A stretch of DNA of 64,000 nt from Bradyrhizobium lupini (GTDB lineage: Bacteria > Pseudomonadota > Alphaproteobacteria > Rhizobiales > Xanthobacteraceae): assembly GCF_040939785.1 (NCBI RefSeq), contig NZ_CP162553.1, forward strand, positions 62,001 through 126,000, written 5' to 3'. How positions within the stretch are numbered: the first letter of the stretch is position 1; each line of letters begins with the position of its first letter. The notes under the pieces are model-generated. The model was not told where the DNA came from, searched no databases, and saw only the letters and a list, made by a program, of their open reading frames with translations. The translations under genes were made by a program, and so were the position numbers. This document shows, one piece after another, positions 16,880 to 26,010 of this stretch.

Positions 16880-19800
16880 TTCGCCGCCCGCACCTCGACC
16901 GTGCCGGTCCCGGTACGGCCGTAGCGCGAGGGATTGTACATGTCCTCGACATAGGCCTGCGGCAGCACGTATTTGCCGGGTGAGACCACACGCACGACGT
17001 AGGCCACCGTGAAGACCGCCTTGGAATCCGAGGCCCGATCGACGGCAGCCGTGAAACGATCGTCGCGGAACTCGGTATCTTCGGGCTCTTCGCCATCCTC
17101 GATCCAGCCCAGCGTGCCGCTGTCGCCCGACGACACCAGTTTTGGATTGTCGATTTCCAGGCCGGCCGGCAGATAGTCGGACACCATGATGTGGCCGTAT
17201 TCGGGCTTGGCCTCGGTGATCTTCAGCACCACGGCGAAGCGGTCGTTCTGCTTGACCTTGCTGATATCGGCGGGCTTGCCGTCGAGCGTGAAGAAACTGC
17301 GCTCGATCTTGAAGCCGTTCGATGCCGCGGGCTCAGGCGTCACCGGCGACCCCGACACCGAGACCACCGCCTGCACCGGCGCGTCTCCGGTGTTGGTGAT
17401 CTTCAGCGGCTTGCCTTCCAGAGTGGCGGCCTTGTAGCTGCGGTACAGCGCAGTCTTGACCGGCTGGCCGTCCACCTCCATCGACAGGTTCTCCTTGGCG
17501 AGCGCGCGCGCCGCCAGCACCAGCCACGCATTTTCCTGCGTGGAGGTGTAGGGCGTCAGCCCGCGCGCAGTCTCGACCCGCGACACCGCCTGCGTCAGCG
17601 TTGCCTTCGGCGCGTTGCCTTCACTGGCAAGCGACACCAGCGCTGCGGCATCGCGGAGCTGCGAGCCGTAGTCGGTGCGGCCGAACTCCAGCACCGGCTT
17701 TGGGGCGAGACTGTCGAGGGCTGCGCCATAGACCCGCTCCGCGCGGTTGCGGTCACCGACCAGCGCGAGCGCCGCGGCGAGCTGCGATTTCGCGATGGGA
17801 GTGGCGAGGTTGCTCAGCTTGGTGTCGGCGAGATAGCGGAGGTCGCCGATCGGCGCCGCGCCGTTGCGCGCCAGCACATAGAGGCCGTAGGCGAGATCGC
17901 GGCCGCCGTCCTTCTCCGGCTCGTTGCCGTTGACGACCGAGTTGCGGATGCGGTCGAGCGCGGTCTTGAACAGCACATCCGGCACCACAAAGCCCTTTTC
18001 GCGGGCGCGAGTCAGGAAGTCCGTCACATACGCGTCCAGCCAGGAATCGTCACCGCCTGCCGACCACAGCCCGAACGAGCCGTTCGAGCCCTGGCGGGCC
18101 AGCAGCCGCTCGATGGCGTCGCGGATGCGCTGGTCGACCTCGGTGTCCATGGCCAGGTGCGCACCGGCCGCGAGCTCGTTGACATAGAGCAACGGCATGG
18201 CGCGGCTGGTGATCTGCTCCGAGCAGCCATAGGGATAGCGGTCAAGTGCTTTGAGGATCGTCGCCGCATCGAGCGCAGTGGACAGGCTGGCCGAGACCGA
18301 GACGCTACCGGTGCCCGGCACGAGATCGGCGAACATATCCGAGGTCAACGTCAGGCTCTCACCCTTCGCCAGCGTCCGGATCGAGCGCCGCGCCAGCACT
18401 TGCGTCGCCGCCTTGACGTCGAGCGCATAATGGCGCGCCAGCGCCAGGCCATTCGGCCCCTTGATGTCGACGTCGAGTGTCGCCTGCCCCGCCGCCGTCG
18501 CGTCGATGGCGAGCGTGAACGAATTCCGCTGCTTGGCGGCAAGCTTGACCGTCGTCGCGGGATTGCCGGTCATTCTCACTGGCCCGCCGGTCTTCACGTT
18601 GATGACGTAATCGCCGGCCTGCCCCTCGACATTGTCGATCTCGAGATTGACCGTGCCGTGGTCGCCGTTGAGCAGGAAGCGCGGCAAGGTCGTGGTCAGC
18701 ACGACAGGGTCGCGGATCACCACGTCCGTGTTGGCGCGACCGAGCTTGGTCGCGGTCCACGCCACCGCCATCACGCGCGCGGTGCCGGCGAACTCCGGAA
18801 CGTCGAAGCTCACTTCGGCCGTGCCGTCGGCGGCAACGGTGACGATGCCCGAATAGAGCGCGAGCGGCTTTTGCGCGGGCGGCGAGCCCTGGAGCTCGGC
18901 GGCACCGGCGTCGCCGCCGGACTTGATCTGCCCGCGCGTGCCCGACATGCCGTCGATGAGTTGCCCATAGAGATCGCGGATCTCCGCGCTCAGGCGGCGC
19001 TGGCCGAGATAATAGTCGTCTGGCGCCGGCGGCTTGTAATTAGTGAGGTTGAGGATGCCGACGTCGACCGCGGCGATCACGATCTTGGCGTCCTCGCCCG
19101 GATTGAGCCCGTCGAGCTTGACGGGGATCTTCAGCAGCCCATTCGGCCGGATCAGAGCCGGCGGCGTCAGCTTCACCTGCAATGTACGGGTCTGCTTGTC
19201 GATACCGAACCATTTGAGTCCGATCGCCCGGCCCGGCATGCGTTGCGCGGCCGCATCGAGCGGACGGCGCAGCGTTGCCACAACATAGGCGCCGGTGCCC
19301 CAGTCCTTGCCGACCGGGAGCTTCACCTGGGCGGTGCCTTCCTTGACGTCGATGGTCTGCGTCGTCAGCAGGCGATCGCCGAGCACGTTGACCGTCAGTT
19401 TGCCGGCGCTGCGGACGTTGACCGACACGGTCATCGTGTCGCCCGAGGCGTATTGCGGCTTGTCGATCGAGGTCTCCAGGAGGTCCGGCGTGTCGGCGCT
19501 GCCGTCGGAATACCAGCCGACGTCGAACTGTACCGAGGTCACGGGCCCGTCGGCGTCGTTCGACTTCACGTCCAACCGGTAGCGGCCGGGCTGTGGGGTC
19601 AGCGAAATCCGCGACGGCTTGTCCGCGGCAACTGTCACGTCGCCGTCGGAGACGCGCGAGGTCGATTTGACCGGCTCGTACTCCCAGTAATTGCTCTGGC
19701 GATACCATTGGTAGCGCGACTCCATCTTCAGGAGCTCGTAGCGCAGGCCGTCGCGGCGAAGCCTCTCACCCTCGGGCGAGACGAACACAACATCGAACTC

Positions 19801-22080
19801 GGCCTTGTCGCCCTCGGCGACGTTCTTGTCGCCGAATAGCGGCTTGATGCCGATCATCGCGGCAGCAGGCGCGACCGGCAGCACGATCTTGCGCTCGACG
19901 GCGCGGCCGCCGGTCTCGACCATGCGGACGAAGATCTGCGCCTCCTGCGGCCGCGTCGAGGCCGGCTGCTTGTCGAGCGTGACCGGGAAGGTCGCAACGC
20001 CGTTGGCGTCGGCTTCCGGCAGGTTCTCCAGCGGCGTGCGCTCGTTCGAGGTGGTCTCCTCGTCGGCGACGCCGAACTGGTAGCCGGCGAAGCCCGGCCG
20101 CTCGGACGCGGGCGCGACCAGCATGTCGCCTTCGAGCGCTAGCCCCGAGGCCGGCGCGCCATAGAGGAAATGACCGTCCGCCTTAAGCTCCACTGGAGCG
20201 TTAGCTTTGATCAGCTTGTCCTTGGCAGACAAGTCGAATTCGATCCGATCGGGGACGTAGTCCTCGACCATGAAAGTGGTCTCGCCGACCGAAGAGCCCT
20301 TCGGATCGGTGAAGGCGCGCACCCGCCAGGTCCCGGTCGGGACGGCCGAGTTGAGCGGCACCGACAAGGTGCGCCCGCCCGCGCCCTGGTCGGACAGCAC
20401 GGCGCGGCGGAATTCGACGCCATCAGGACGCTCGATCACCAGGGTCATCGGCCCGCCGGTGACGGCGTTGCCCTGCCCGTCGCGCAACAGCGCGGTGAGA
20501 TAGACGGTCTCGCTGGAGCGGTAGACGCCGCGCTCGGCATAGACGAAAGCGTCGGCGCCCGCAGGCACGGCCCTGCCCGAAACGCCGCGGTCCGACAGGT
20601 CGAAGGCGGAGGACTTGAGGCTGAGGAAGGCATAGTCGGCCTTCTCGCCGGTCACGGTGAGCATCGCCGGCGACAGGCCGCCCTCGCCGCGCGCAAGCCC
20701 CGCCTCGAACAGCACATGGCCGCTCTCATCGGTCTTGCGGGTGGCCAGGATCTCGTTGTTGCGCGCGACCAGCCGCACCTCGGCTTTGCCGACCGGATCG
20801 GTCGAGGCCAGCGAATTCACGAAGACATGGATGCCGTCATTGCCGGAATAGGCCGTGACGCCGAGATCGGAGACGATGAACCATTGGGTGGCGAGCTGAT
20901 AGTCGTCGTCCGAGCCCGGCCCCTTGGCCGCGGCCGTCATCACATAGACGCCGGGCTGGAGTTCACCAAGCGCCTGGTCGACCGGGAATGCCGTGGTGAC
21001 GTCCTGGTTGAGCGTCATCGCGGTGGCAAGCTCGCCGGTCCAGACTTTCACGCCGCGCTCGCCGCCGAGATCGCTGAGCTGGTATTTCGACAGGGTCTTC
21101 TGGAAATCGCTGTCGACCACCGTGTTGATCAAATTGCGGTCGCCGATCCGGAACACGTTGATGTTGACGGCTGGCGTGTTGACGCTGACGACGGGAATGC
21201 CGCGCTGGCCCGTCCTCGGCAGCACATAGGCGCGGCTGGTGAAGCGCACGAAGGGCTTGCGGTCGCGCACATAGACGTTGAACTCGGCCGATTTCGGAAG
21301 GCCTTCCTTCACGGTGGACGGCAGGCCGGCGCGCAAATTGATGTTGTAGCGCTCGCCATGCTTCAGCCCGTCGACGCAGAGCTGCTTGGCCTCGGCCGAC
21401 AGGGCCGGCTTGTCCTGGCCGGCCAGCGCGAGGTACGGCGCGAAATCGGTGCGTTTTGCCAACTCCTCCGAGAACTGGAAGCAGGCGCGCGGACTGGCGG
21501 AGTCCGAGTCCACGGTGTAGTCGAGCAGCCGAAAACCGTGCTCGTCGCGCATCTTCTCATATTGGCCGCGGACGTCGGCGACCTCGCGCATGTCGAGCGA
21601 CAGCCGCAGAGCATCCAGCGCCGGCCGCCACAGCTTGCGTTCGGAAAGAGACTTGCCGAGCACCGCGAGCGCGTCGGCCTCCTCGCCCGCATTCCCGGCG
21701 CGCTGGTAGGCGATGTAGGCGGCGGTCGAGGCGCGCTCCAGCAGGAACGTCTGCTCGCTCGAGCTCTTCGGCGATATCTGGAAGATGACCTTTGCCAGCC
21801 GCAACCAGTTGCCGGCGTCCTCCGGCGTGGTCGCCGCGATCTGGCCGAGCACCGACAGGCCGGTGCGATAGTCGTTGCGCCGGAAGGCAACATCGGCGTC
21901 GGTGCGCAAGCTCGCGCCGGTCTTGGCGACCGGCCCCGCCTCGCCCTTGATCTGCGCCTCCAGCTTGATCGCGGAATCGGCGAGGTCGTCCCGCTTGAAG
22001 GCTTTGTCGGCGGCCTGCGCGACGCTAAGGCCGAACGCCAGCGTGGCGCAGAGTGTGACGGCGCGAACAAGACCGATCAT
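16876..22080 (-). CDS. Bacterial alpha-2-macroglobulin family protein (YfhM-like)
   Basis: 1734 residues with a signal peptide (MIGLVRAVTLCATLAFGLSVAQA, cleaved before ADKAF). No lipobox cysteine is present, so it should be free in the periplasm rather than a lipoprotein as in E. coli YfhM. Successive macroglobulin-like beta domains are followed near residue 1286 by the thioester motif GCSEQ in DRYPYGCSEQITS, which traps proteases covalently. Partnered with PBP1C, it is thought to protect periplasm and wall when the outer membrane is breached. ATG 22080 was chosen because it begins the signal peptide; an in-frame start at 22200 adds 40 unrelated residues. Confidence 0.92.
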   Translation of the reverse strand: MIGLVRAVTLCATLAFGLSVAQAADKAFKRDDLADSAIKLEAQIKGEAGPVAKTGASLRTDADVAFRRNDYRTGLSVLGQIAATTPEDAGNWLRLAKVIFQISPKSSSEQTFLLERASTAAYIAYQRAGNAGEEADALAVLGKSLSERKLWRPALDALRLSLDMREVADVRGQYEKMRDEHGFRLLDYTVDSDSASPRACFQFSEELAKRTDFAPYLALAGQDKPALSAEAKQLCVDGLKHGERYNINLRAGLPSTVKEGLPKSAEFNVYVRDRKPFVRFTSRAYVLPRTGQRGIPVVSVNTPAVNINVFRIGDRNLINTVVDSDFQKTLSKYQLSDLGGERGVKVWTGELATAMTLNQDVTTAFPVDQALGELQPGVYVMTAAAKGPGSDDDYQLATQWFIVSDLGVTAYSGNDGIHVFVNSLASTDPVGKAEVRLVARNNEILATRKTDESGHVLFEAGLARGEGGLSPAMLTVTGEKADYAFLSLKSSAFDLSDRGVSGRAVPAGADAFVYAERGVYRSSETVYLTALLRDGQGNAVTGGPMTLVIERPDGVEFRRAVLSDQGAGGRTLSVPLNSAVPTGTWRVRAFTDPKGSSVGETTFMVEDYVPDRIEFDLSAKDKLIKANAPVELKADGHFLYGAPASGLALEGDMLVAPASERPGFAGYQFGVADEETTSNERTPLENLPEADANGVATFPVTLDKQPASTRPQEAQIFVRMVETGGRAVERKIVLPVAPAAAMIGIKPLFGDKNVAEGDKAEFDVVFVSPEGERLRRDGLRYELLKMESRYQWYRQSNYWEYEPVKSTSRVSDGDVTVAADKPSRISLTPQPGRYRLDVKSNDADGPVTSVQFDVGWYSDGSADTPDLLETSIDKPQYASGDTMTVSVNVRSAGKLTVNVLGDRLLTTQTIDVKEGTAQVKLPVGKDWGTGAYVVATLRRPLDAAAQRMPGRAIGLKWFGIDKQTRTLQVKLTPPALIRPNGLLKIPVKLDGLNPGEDAKIVIAAVDVGILNLTNYKPPAPDDYYLGQRRLSAEIRDLYGQLIDGMSGTRGQIKSGGDAGAAELQGSPPAQKPLALYSGIVTVAADGTAEVSFDVPEFAGTARVMAVAWTATKLGRANTDVVIRDPVVLTTTLPRFLLNGDHGTVNLEIDNVEGQAGDYVINVKTGGPVRMTGNPATTVKLAAKQRNSFTLAIDATAAGQATLDVDIKGPNGLALARHYALDVKAATQVLARRSIRTLAKGESLTLTSDMFADLVPGTGSVSVSASLSTALDAATILKALDRYPYGCSEQITSRAMPLLYVNELAAGAHLAMDTEVDQRIRDAIERLLARQGSNGSFGLWSAGGDDSWLDAYVTDFLTRAREKGFVVPDVLFKTALDRIRNSVVNGNEPEKDGGRDLAYGLYVLARNGAAPIGDLRYLADTKLSNLATPIAKSQLAAALALVGDRNRAERVYGAALDSLAPKPVLEFGRTDYGSQLRDAAALVSLASEGNAPKATLTQAVSRVETARGLTPYTSTQENAWLVLAARALAKENLSMEVDGQPVKTALYRSYKAATLEGKPLKITNTGDAPVQAVVSVSGSPVTPEPAASNGFKIERSFFTLDGKPADISKVKQNDRFAVVLKITEAKPEYGHIMVSDYLPAGLEIDNPKLVSSGDSGTLGWIEDGEEPEDTEFRDDRFTAAVDRASDSKAVFTVAYVVRVVSPGKYVLPQAYVEDMYNPSRYGRTGTGTVEVRAAK

Positions 22081-22482
22081 GGATGGACTCCCGGAAATCG
22101 CGGACGAACGCCGCTTGTCGCATGAAATGCGCGGAAAGGTGACGGACTCAAGGCGATGGAACCAAAGGTGCAAACCGTCGCATTCGCCATGACAAGGCAC
22201 GCCCAGAGGAGACCGATCAAGCTACCGCCGCGCACGCCGTCCTGATGGCGCAGCAATATCCGACCAGTCGTCCGGCGGCCGTGTCCCGGAAGCTGATCAG
22301 CGTTCCCGGCGATGTGATCCATCGTCCAGTCTGCTGCCGCTCAACCCGGCACCCTGACACCCCGCCGTTCCGCTTTGTCGCGGCTTCGACGAAAACGGTT
22401 CGGTTCAGGCTTGGCGAAAGACGATATTTTTCATAATGGCATAGTAGATGAACAGCGGCCCCCAACCAGGGCGGCTCAAGAC
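22081..22482. other. Gene-free stretch between the macroglobulin gene and tRNA-Arg
   Basis: About 400 bases. It must contain the divergent promoters for the macroglobulin-pbpC transcript (minus) and for tRNA-Arg (plus), but I could not assign boxes with confidence. I see no conserved ORF in it. Confidence 0.5.
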
Positions 22483-22559
22483 GGTCCCGTAGCTCAACTG
22501 GATAGAGCATCAGATTTCTACTCTGAGGGTTGCAGGTTCGATTCCTGCCGGGATCGCCA
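22483..22559 (+). tRNA. tRNA-Arg (TCT anticodon)
   Basis: 77 bases with encoded CCA. Acceptor GGTCCCG pairs with CGGGATC (one G-T pair), the D arm is GCTC..GAGC, the anticodon stem TCAGA/TCTGA encloses TTTCTAC (anticodon TCT, reads AGA), and the T arm is GCAGG-TTCGATT-CCTGC. Structure is complete. Confidence 0.95.
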
Positions 22560-22714
22560 ATTTCGGTCTCATCCGTTCATCGTGAGCCAGATCTACGGCG
22601 CGCACCTGCAGAATCCGTCCTTCACGAACGCGTGGGCCGCCTCGCTCCGGCCTTTGATCCGGGCAAACGAGCCCTATCTATTCGCCGGGCGACGTGCGCC
22701 CGATAAGGACTTCG

Positions 22715-22957
22715 ATGCCACTATCCGACTTGACAAGAATGGCGATCGCGTCGGCGGTGGCGGTTGTAGCAATATCGTTTTTGGCAGTTGACGCGGGAGT
22801 CGTGAACTCCGGTGTGGTCACAAAGCCGATCGCGACGGCCCGGGCCACCATCGCGGACGCGGCAGCGAGTCAGCACCAACTCGCCTTCGCCGTTCAAGCG
22901 TGGGCGCGTCGCGGCCACCAGAAGCCGGCCGTGGAAGAATGCCTGGCGATCGATTGA
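22715..22957 (+). CDS. Small hypothetical protein with N-terminal hydrophobic segment
   Basis: An 80-residue frame starting MPLSDLTRMAIASAVAVVAI, with a helix long enough for a membrane anchor or signal peptide (AISFLAVDAG). An AAGGA sequence lies about 5 bases before ATG 22715. No family is recognised, and an overlapping minus-strand frame exists, so the gene is uncertain. Confidence 0.35.
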   Translation: MPLSDLTRMAIASAVAVVAISFLAVDAGVVNSGVVTKPIATARATIADAAASQHQLAFAVQAWARRGHQKPAVEECLAID

Positions 22958-23020
22958 AACAGCGCAGTTTGTCGCCCCTCTCGTCTGGCGGATGTATGCG
23001 CAACGTAACAATCATGTTTG

Positions 23021-23386
23021 TTATAGGCCGTTATTCCCCCGGATGAAGATCGTCCAAATCCAGCCGAGCAGTGCGCTCAAGGCGGCGACCGATGCGGCGA
23101 TTGCCGCGGTCCGAGTCCACCAGATCTGCCGCTCGTGCCGTTCGATATCCGCCTCGGATTTTTGATTATCTTTCCAGTTCAGCCATTCCTGGGCGAACCC
23201 GATCGTCATGACGGGCGCGGTTCCGATCGCGATCGCTCCTGCGGATGCCGCGACGGTCTGGGCAAGGCGCGCTCGGACGTTGGCTGCACCCGTCTTTTCA
23301 AGCACCGTAAGCCATTGCCGGGACTGTTCGTCTGAAACATGCCACGTGCATTCCCTGTAAGGAAACGCTTTCGGTCGCTCTGTCAT
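23021..23386 (-). CDS. Hypothetical protein with two membrane segments
   Basis: 121 residues. The N-terminus is soluble (MTERPKAFPYRECTWHVSDEQ), then a hydrophobic stretch (AASAGAIAIGTAPVMTIGFA), a charged linker (WKDNQKSEADIERHERQIWW) and a final helix (AAIAASVAALSALLGWIWTIF). It starts 18 bases after the stop of the PLP-fold gene on the same strand, so the two probably share a transcript. GTG 23401 is an alternative start nearer that stop. No family recognised; a membrane partner for the neighbouring enzyme is only a guess. Confidence 0.55.
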   Translation of the reverse strand: MTERPKAFPYRECTWHVSDEQSRQWLTVLEKTGAANVRARLAQTVAASAGAIAIGTAPVMTIGFAQEWLNWKDNQKSEADIERHERQIWWTRTAAIAASVAALSALLGWIWTIFIRGNNGL

Positions 23387-23401
23387 GGCCTTGCACCGCA
23401 C

Positions 23402-24685
23402 TCACCCTTCAGTGTCGCCTTGATGTCGCGCCCACCACCCGGCAATCGCCGCTGCTAGATCCTTCCACAACTCAGTCGGCAAATCCGGCACCGCCACCCG
23501 GACGCTGTACCGATCCGTCGTCGCGTCGTGAAACCACTCGGTCGCCGCGAAATCGAAACCAAAACTGCCCGCGTGGCGAATGGGGAAGCCTTTGCCGCTC
23601 AGGTCGCGGCTCATGTCCTCGGCGGCCTGCCGCGCGGTCGCCTCATCGAGGGCGCGCCTGCCGCGAAGCGTGACATAGAGGCCGTGGGTGAAATGCAGCT
23701 CGGCCGAGAGCGAAGCGAGCTCGGCGGCGAAATATCGCGCCGCGTGGCGACCGTTGCGCAGAATCGCAGCGACGCGCGTTTTCGTCAGGGCCCAATAGGC
23801 CACAGAGCCCACGAATGGCGGGAAGTGCGCCGGCAACGCCGCGCCACCGAGAAGCCGGACGGCATTGCGGGTTTCCGCCGCCAGGCTTTCGGACAGCAGC
23901 TGGCCCGCCTTGAGGTCCTTCCGGCTCCAATGCACGAACACGGCAGAGCCGAGCCGGCCGTATTCCACCCCGAGCGAATCCAGCTTGTTGTGGCTTCGCA
24001 CCAACACGACGGGAATGTCCCATCGCGCGGCCCATCTCAAGACACGCCGGATGCGCGCCGATCTGCCGGCGAAACATGTCGTGTCGAAAATCAACAGATC
24101 GAGCCCCGAACCGTCACAACGCAGAGCTGCCTCGAACGCCCGGGCAGGGGCGCATGAATCGAGCAGGAGCAAGCGTGGCAAGGCTGCCGCAGCGAACGCT
24201 TCGCCCAGCGGGAGGCTGGCGATGACAAGCCGCAAATGGGGGACGAGGCTCTCGATCAGCTCCAGTGTCTCGCCGTAAGTGCCCGGCAGCACCACGACGT
24301 CTGCTTTGCCGATGATCCGTGCGGACGCGAGCAGCAGCGCGGAGATCGCGGCCATGCCGGAGGCGGTATAGATCGCATCGCTCCTGCAGCCCCGCTCGAG
24401 TTCATAGAACGAGGGACCACTCACCTTGAGGTCCGCGCGCTGATAGTCGTAGCTGAACACGAACGGACCGCTGCTGGGAGACGCCGCATGCGACCAGGCC
24501 GTCTCCGTCGCTCTCCAGTCCTGCAGCGCATGTTCCGCGCGTAGTGCGGCGGCGAGCTGAAACTTGGAGACCACAACCTCGTCGACCGATTGCGGCCGAG
24601 CCAAATGCAGCGGGCTCCTCAGGCAATCGTTCAGCAGCCCGATTTCCCTGTGCTTTCGATCGAGATAGGCTTCGGAGGTCTCCAT
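23402..24685 (-). CDS. Orphan fold-type I PLP-dependent enzyme, function unknown
   Basis: 427 residues. The fold is suggested by TASGMAAISALLL (phosphate-binding loop, near residue 125), LLIFDTTCFAG (pyridine-binding aspartate) and RSHNKLDSLG (likely Schiff-base lysine). Order and spacing resemble the Cys/Met-metabolism group, yet the usual ATKYxxGHSD context is absent and an N-terminal extension of about 90 residues is present. It therefore looks like a divergent transferase, not a standard lyase. ATG 24685 (METSEAYLDRKHREIG) is preferred; another in-frame start lies at 24736. It sits in a pair with a two-helix membrane protein. Substrate unknown. Confidence 0.6.
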   Translation of the reverse strand: METSEAYLDRKHREIGLLNDCLRSPLHLARPQSVDEVVVSKFQLAAALRAEHALQDWRATETAWSHAASPSSGPFVFSYDYQRADLKVSGPSFYELERGCRSDAIYTASGMAAISALLLASARIIGKADVVVLPGTYGETLELIESLVPHLRLVIASLPLGEAFAAAALPRLLLLDSCAPARAFEAALRCDGSGLDLLIFDTTCFAGRSARIRRVLRWAARWDIPVVLVRSHNKLDSLGVEYGRLGSAVFVHWSRKDLKAGQLLSESLAAETRNAVRLLGGAALPAHFPPFVGSVAYWALTKTRVAAILRNGRHAARYFAAELASLSAELHFTHGLYVTLRGRRALDEATARQAAEDMSRDLSGKGFPIRHAGSFGFDFAATEWFHDATTDRYSVRVAVPDLPTELWKDLAAAIAGWWARHQGDTEG

Positions 24686-24786
24686 GCGGATCTTGATGAG
24701 CGTCTTGATGCGTATCTTGGCAATTGCGACTGCCATTCAACGTCCGGCGAGCGCATTGGCTCCAACAGCCGGGCCCGCCTATCCTT

Positions 24787-24811
24787 GCAACGAAGACCGG
24801 TCCTCGCCGTT
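24787..24811 (+). promoter_or_regulatory. Near-consensus EcfG promoter before the DUF2171 gene
   Basis: GCAAC (24787-24791), 16 bases, CGTT (24808-24811): one mismatch to GGAAC-N16-CGTT with exact spacing. A start near 24818 is about 16 bases before the ATG. Confidence 0.4.
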
Positions 24812-24833
24812 GACACGGCACAAGGAGAACATC

Positions 24834-25061
24834 ATGAGCGAGATCAGAGAGCACATGAAGATCGTCGGCAAGGACGGCGCACATGTCGGCACCGTCGACC
24901 GCGTCGAGGGCAAGCGTATCAAGCTGACGCGGAAGGACAACCCGGAAGGTCACAAGGACCATCATCATTACATCGACACGAAATATGTCGGTGCCGTCGA
25001 AGGCGATGTCGTCAAGCTTTCGGTCAATGCCGACGCGGTGCCGAAGTCGGAAGCTGCCTGA
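24834..25061 (+). CDS. DUF2171 family protein
   Basis: 75 residues, soluble, beginning MSEIREHMKIVGKDGAHVGTV, which fits the DUF2171 / PRC-barrel-like pattern (a short beta barrel with GTVDRVEGKRIKLTR and a HHHYIDTKYV histidine run). An AAGGAGAAC Shine-Dalgarno lies just upstream of ATG 24834. Members are small cytosolic proteins of unknown role, often induced by stress; the near-consensus EcfG promoter at 24787 agrees with that. Confidence 0.75.
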   Translation: MSEIREHMKIVGKDGAHVGTVDRVEGKRIKLTRKDNPEGHKDHHHYIDTKYVGAVEGDVVKLSVNADAVPKSEAA

Positions 25062-25258
25062 CACAGTGCAGCCCTTCGGGGACTTTTTGTTTGTTCACGA
25101 TCCTGCTCCGCTTCGTTCCCCGAAACGAATCGCGATCGGAAAATCGTCGTCCGAACGAGTCTTAACGTAGCGTTTCGGCGGCTCGCGTCAGGCGTCGAGT
25201 GTCACGAGCATAGGCGCCGATGGCGGCGTTCTCGCGCGAAATGAATTGAAGGGGGCGC

Positions 25259-25283
25259 GGAACGAACTTGCGATCGGCGCGTT
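25259..25283 (+). promoter_or_regulatory. EcfG promoter with no downstream gene
   Basis: Exact GGAAC (25259-25263), 16 bases, CGTT (25280-25283). The only + strand element it can drive is the short segment ending in the terminator at 25329-25363. Confidence 0.6.
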
Positions 25284-25289
25284 CGAAAT

Positions 25290-25363
25290 CCAGTGGTGCC
25301 GATTTGCCAGCCCCGATCGGCTCTCGAGAACCCCGTGCTTGTCCCCCGAGCACGGGGTTTTTC
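25290..25363 (+). ncRNA. Candidate stress-induced small RNA, about 75 nt
   Basis: Predicted from position: a perfect EcfG promoter ends at 25283 and a strong intrinsic terminator ends near 25363, with no credible reading frame between. The 5' end CGAAATCCAGTGGTGC resembles the CGAATTCGGTGGTGC near the 5' end of the second candidate at 48859. The remainder before the terminator (GCCCCGATCGGCTC) could form a small stem. It does not match any Rfam family I can name. Transcription is inferred, not shown. The minus-strand small gene at 25396 converges on it. Confidence 0.45.
25329..25363 (+). terminator. Intrinsic terminator ending the candidate small RNA
   Basis: AACCCCGTGC (25329-25338) pairs with GCACGGGGTT (25350-25359), then a run of T. 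The T-run is on the + strand only, so it does not primarily serve the converging minus-strand gene. Confidence 0.75.
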
Positions 25364-25395
25364 TGTGAATACCAGTTCTCTCGTAAAGAGAGAGC

Positions 25396-25545
25396 TCAGT
25401 CCGTCCGCTCTTCGCGCCGGTCGCGGGCGAGTTGATGCCAGGCCAGGGCCAGCTCGATGAGACGTTGCCGGTCAGGACCCTCGGCCGCCACGGCGCGCTT
25501 CATCGCCGTCTCGGCTTCATGCTGTGGATCGTACTTGGTACACAT
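25396..25545 (-). CDS. Small hypothetical protein
   Basis: 49 residues starting MCTKYDPQHEAETAMKRAVA: charged and helical, no membrane segment. ATG 25545 is chosen because the compact helical part starts there; an upstream in-frame ATG at 25713 adds 56 arginine-rich residues that look non-coding. Similar small helical proteins are common in Bradyrhizobium, but I cannot name a family. Confidence 0.45.
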   Translation of the reverse strand: MCTKYDPQHEAETAMKRAVAAEGPDRQRLIELALAWHQLARDRREERTD

Positions 25546-25789
25546 GAAGCCAATTCTAGCCGGACGATCTGGACAAGCGCGTGGCAATTTCGTCCGTATG
25601 ATTGCGGGGTAATGCCGTCCTCGCGGATTTGCGACGCAATCCAATTCACGCATCTGTCGAACGACCCGCCCCGATTGGGGGCTTGATGCGTACCGATCTG
25701 TGAAGTGCGTCACAGCCGGCGCACGGCGCCTCCGCTAAACAGTCCTCAGCGCTCCCAGAGAGCGAGAAGGCTTGGGAGATATTCCCGTC

Positions 25790-25951
25790 ATGACGCAAGA
25801 AGCCGCAGCCGAAATTCCCGTCCCGGCGCGAGGCGAAAGATCCGACCCGCTCGGCATCGCTTATCTTGCGACCATCGGCATCGTGATGCTGGCCTGGATC
25901 GCAGGCCTGGTCTGGGCCGCGATCGCGTTCTTCAACTGGGTAGTGTCCTGA
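25790..25951 (+). CDS. Small single-pass membrane protein
   Basis: 53 residues: a short acidic N-terminus (MTQEAAAEIPVPARGERSD) followed by one long hydrophobic helix (LGIAYLATIGIVMLAWIAG and on to FFNWVVS). Upstream CTTGGGAGATATTCCCGTC gives a weak GGGAG ribosome site. A terminator follows at 26011. Function unknown. Confidence 0.5.
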   Translation: MTQEAAAEIPVPARGERSDPLGIAYLATIGIVMLAWIAGLVWAAIAFFNWVVS

Positions 25952-26010
25952 CGCGCGGGGCGATCCCCTTGAATCAATTCCCGGCCAGCTGAGGGCCAGC
26001 GCCAAAACGA

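Noticed and set aside
17191..19839. 882-codon open frame on the + strand
   Set aside because: It lies antisense to the macroglobulin gene, which has a signal peptide, thioester motif and family domains. High-GC codon bias opens the opposite strand; the translation is Arg/Gln/His/Asp-rich without domains.
20170..22125. 651-codon open frame on the + strand
   Set aside because: Same reason: antisense shadow of the macroglobulin gene.
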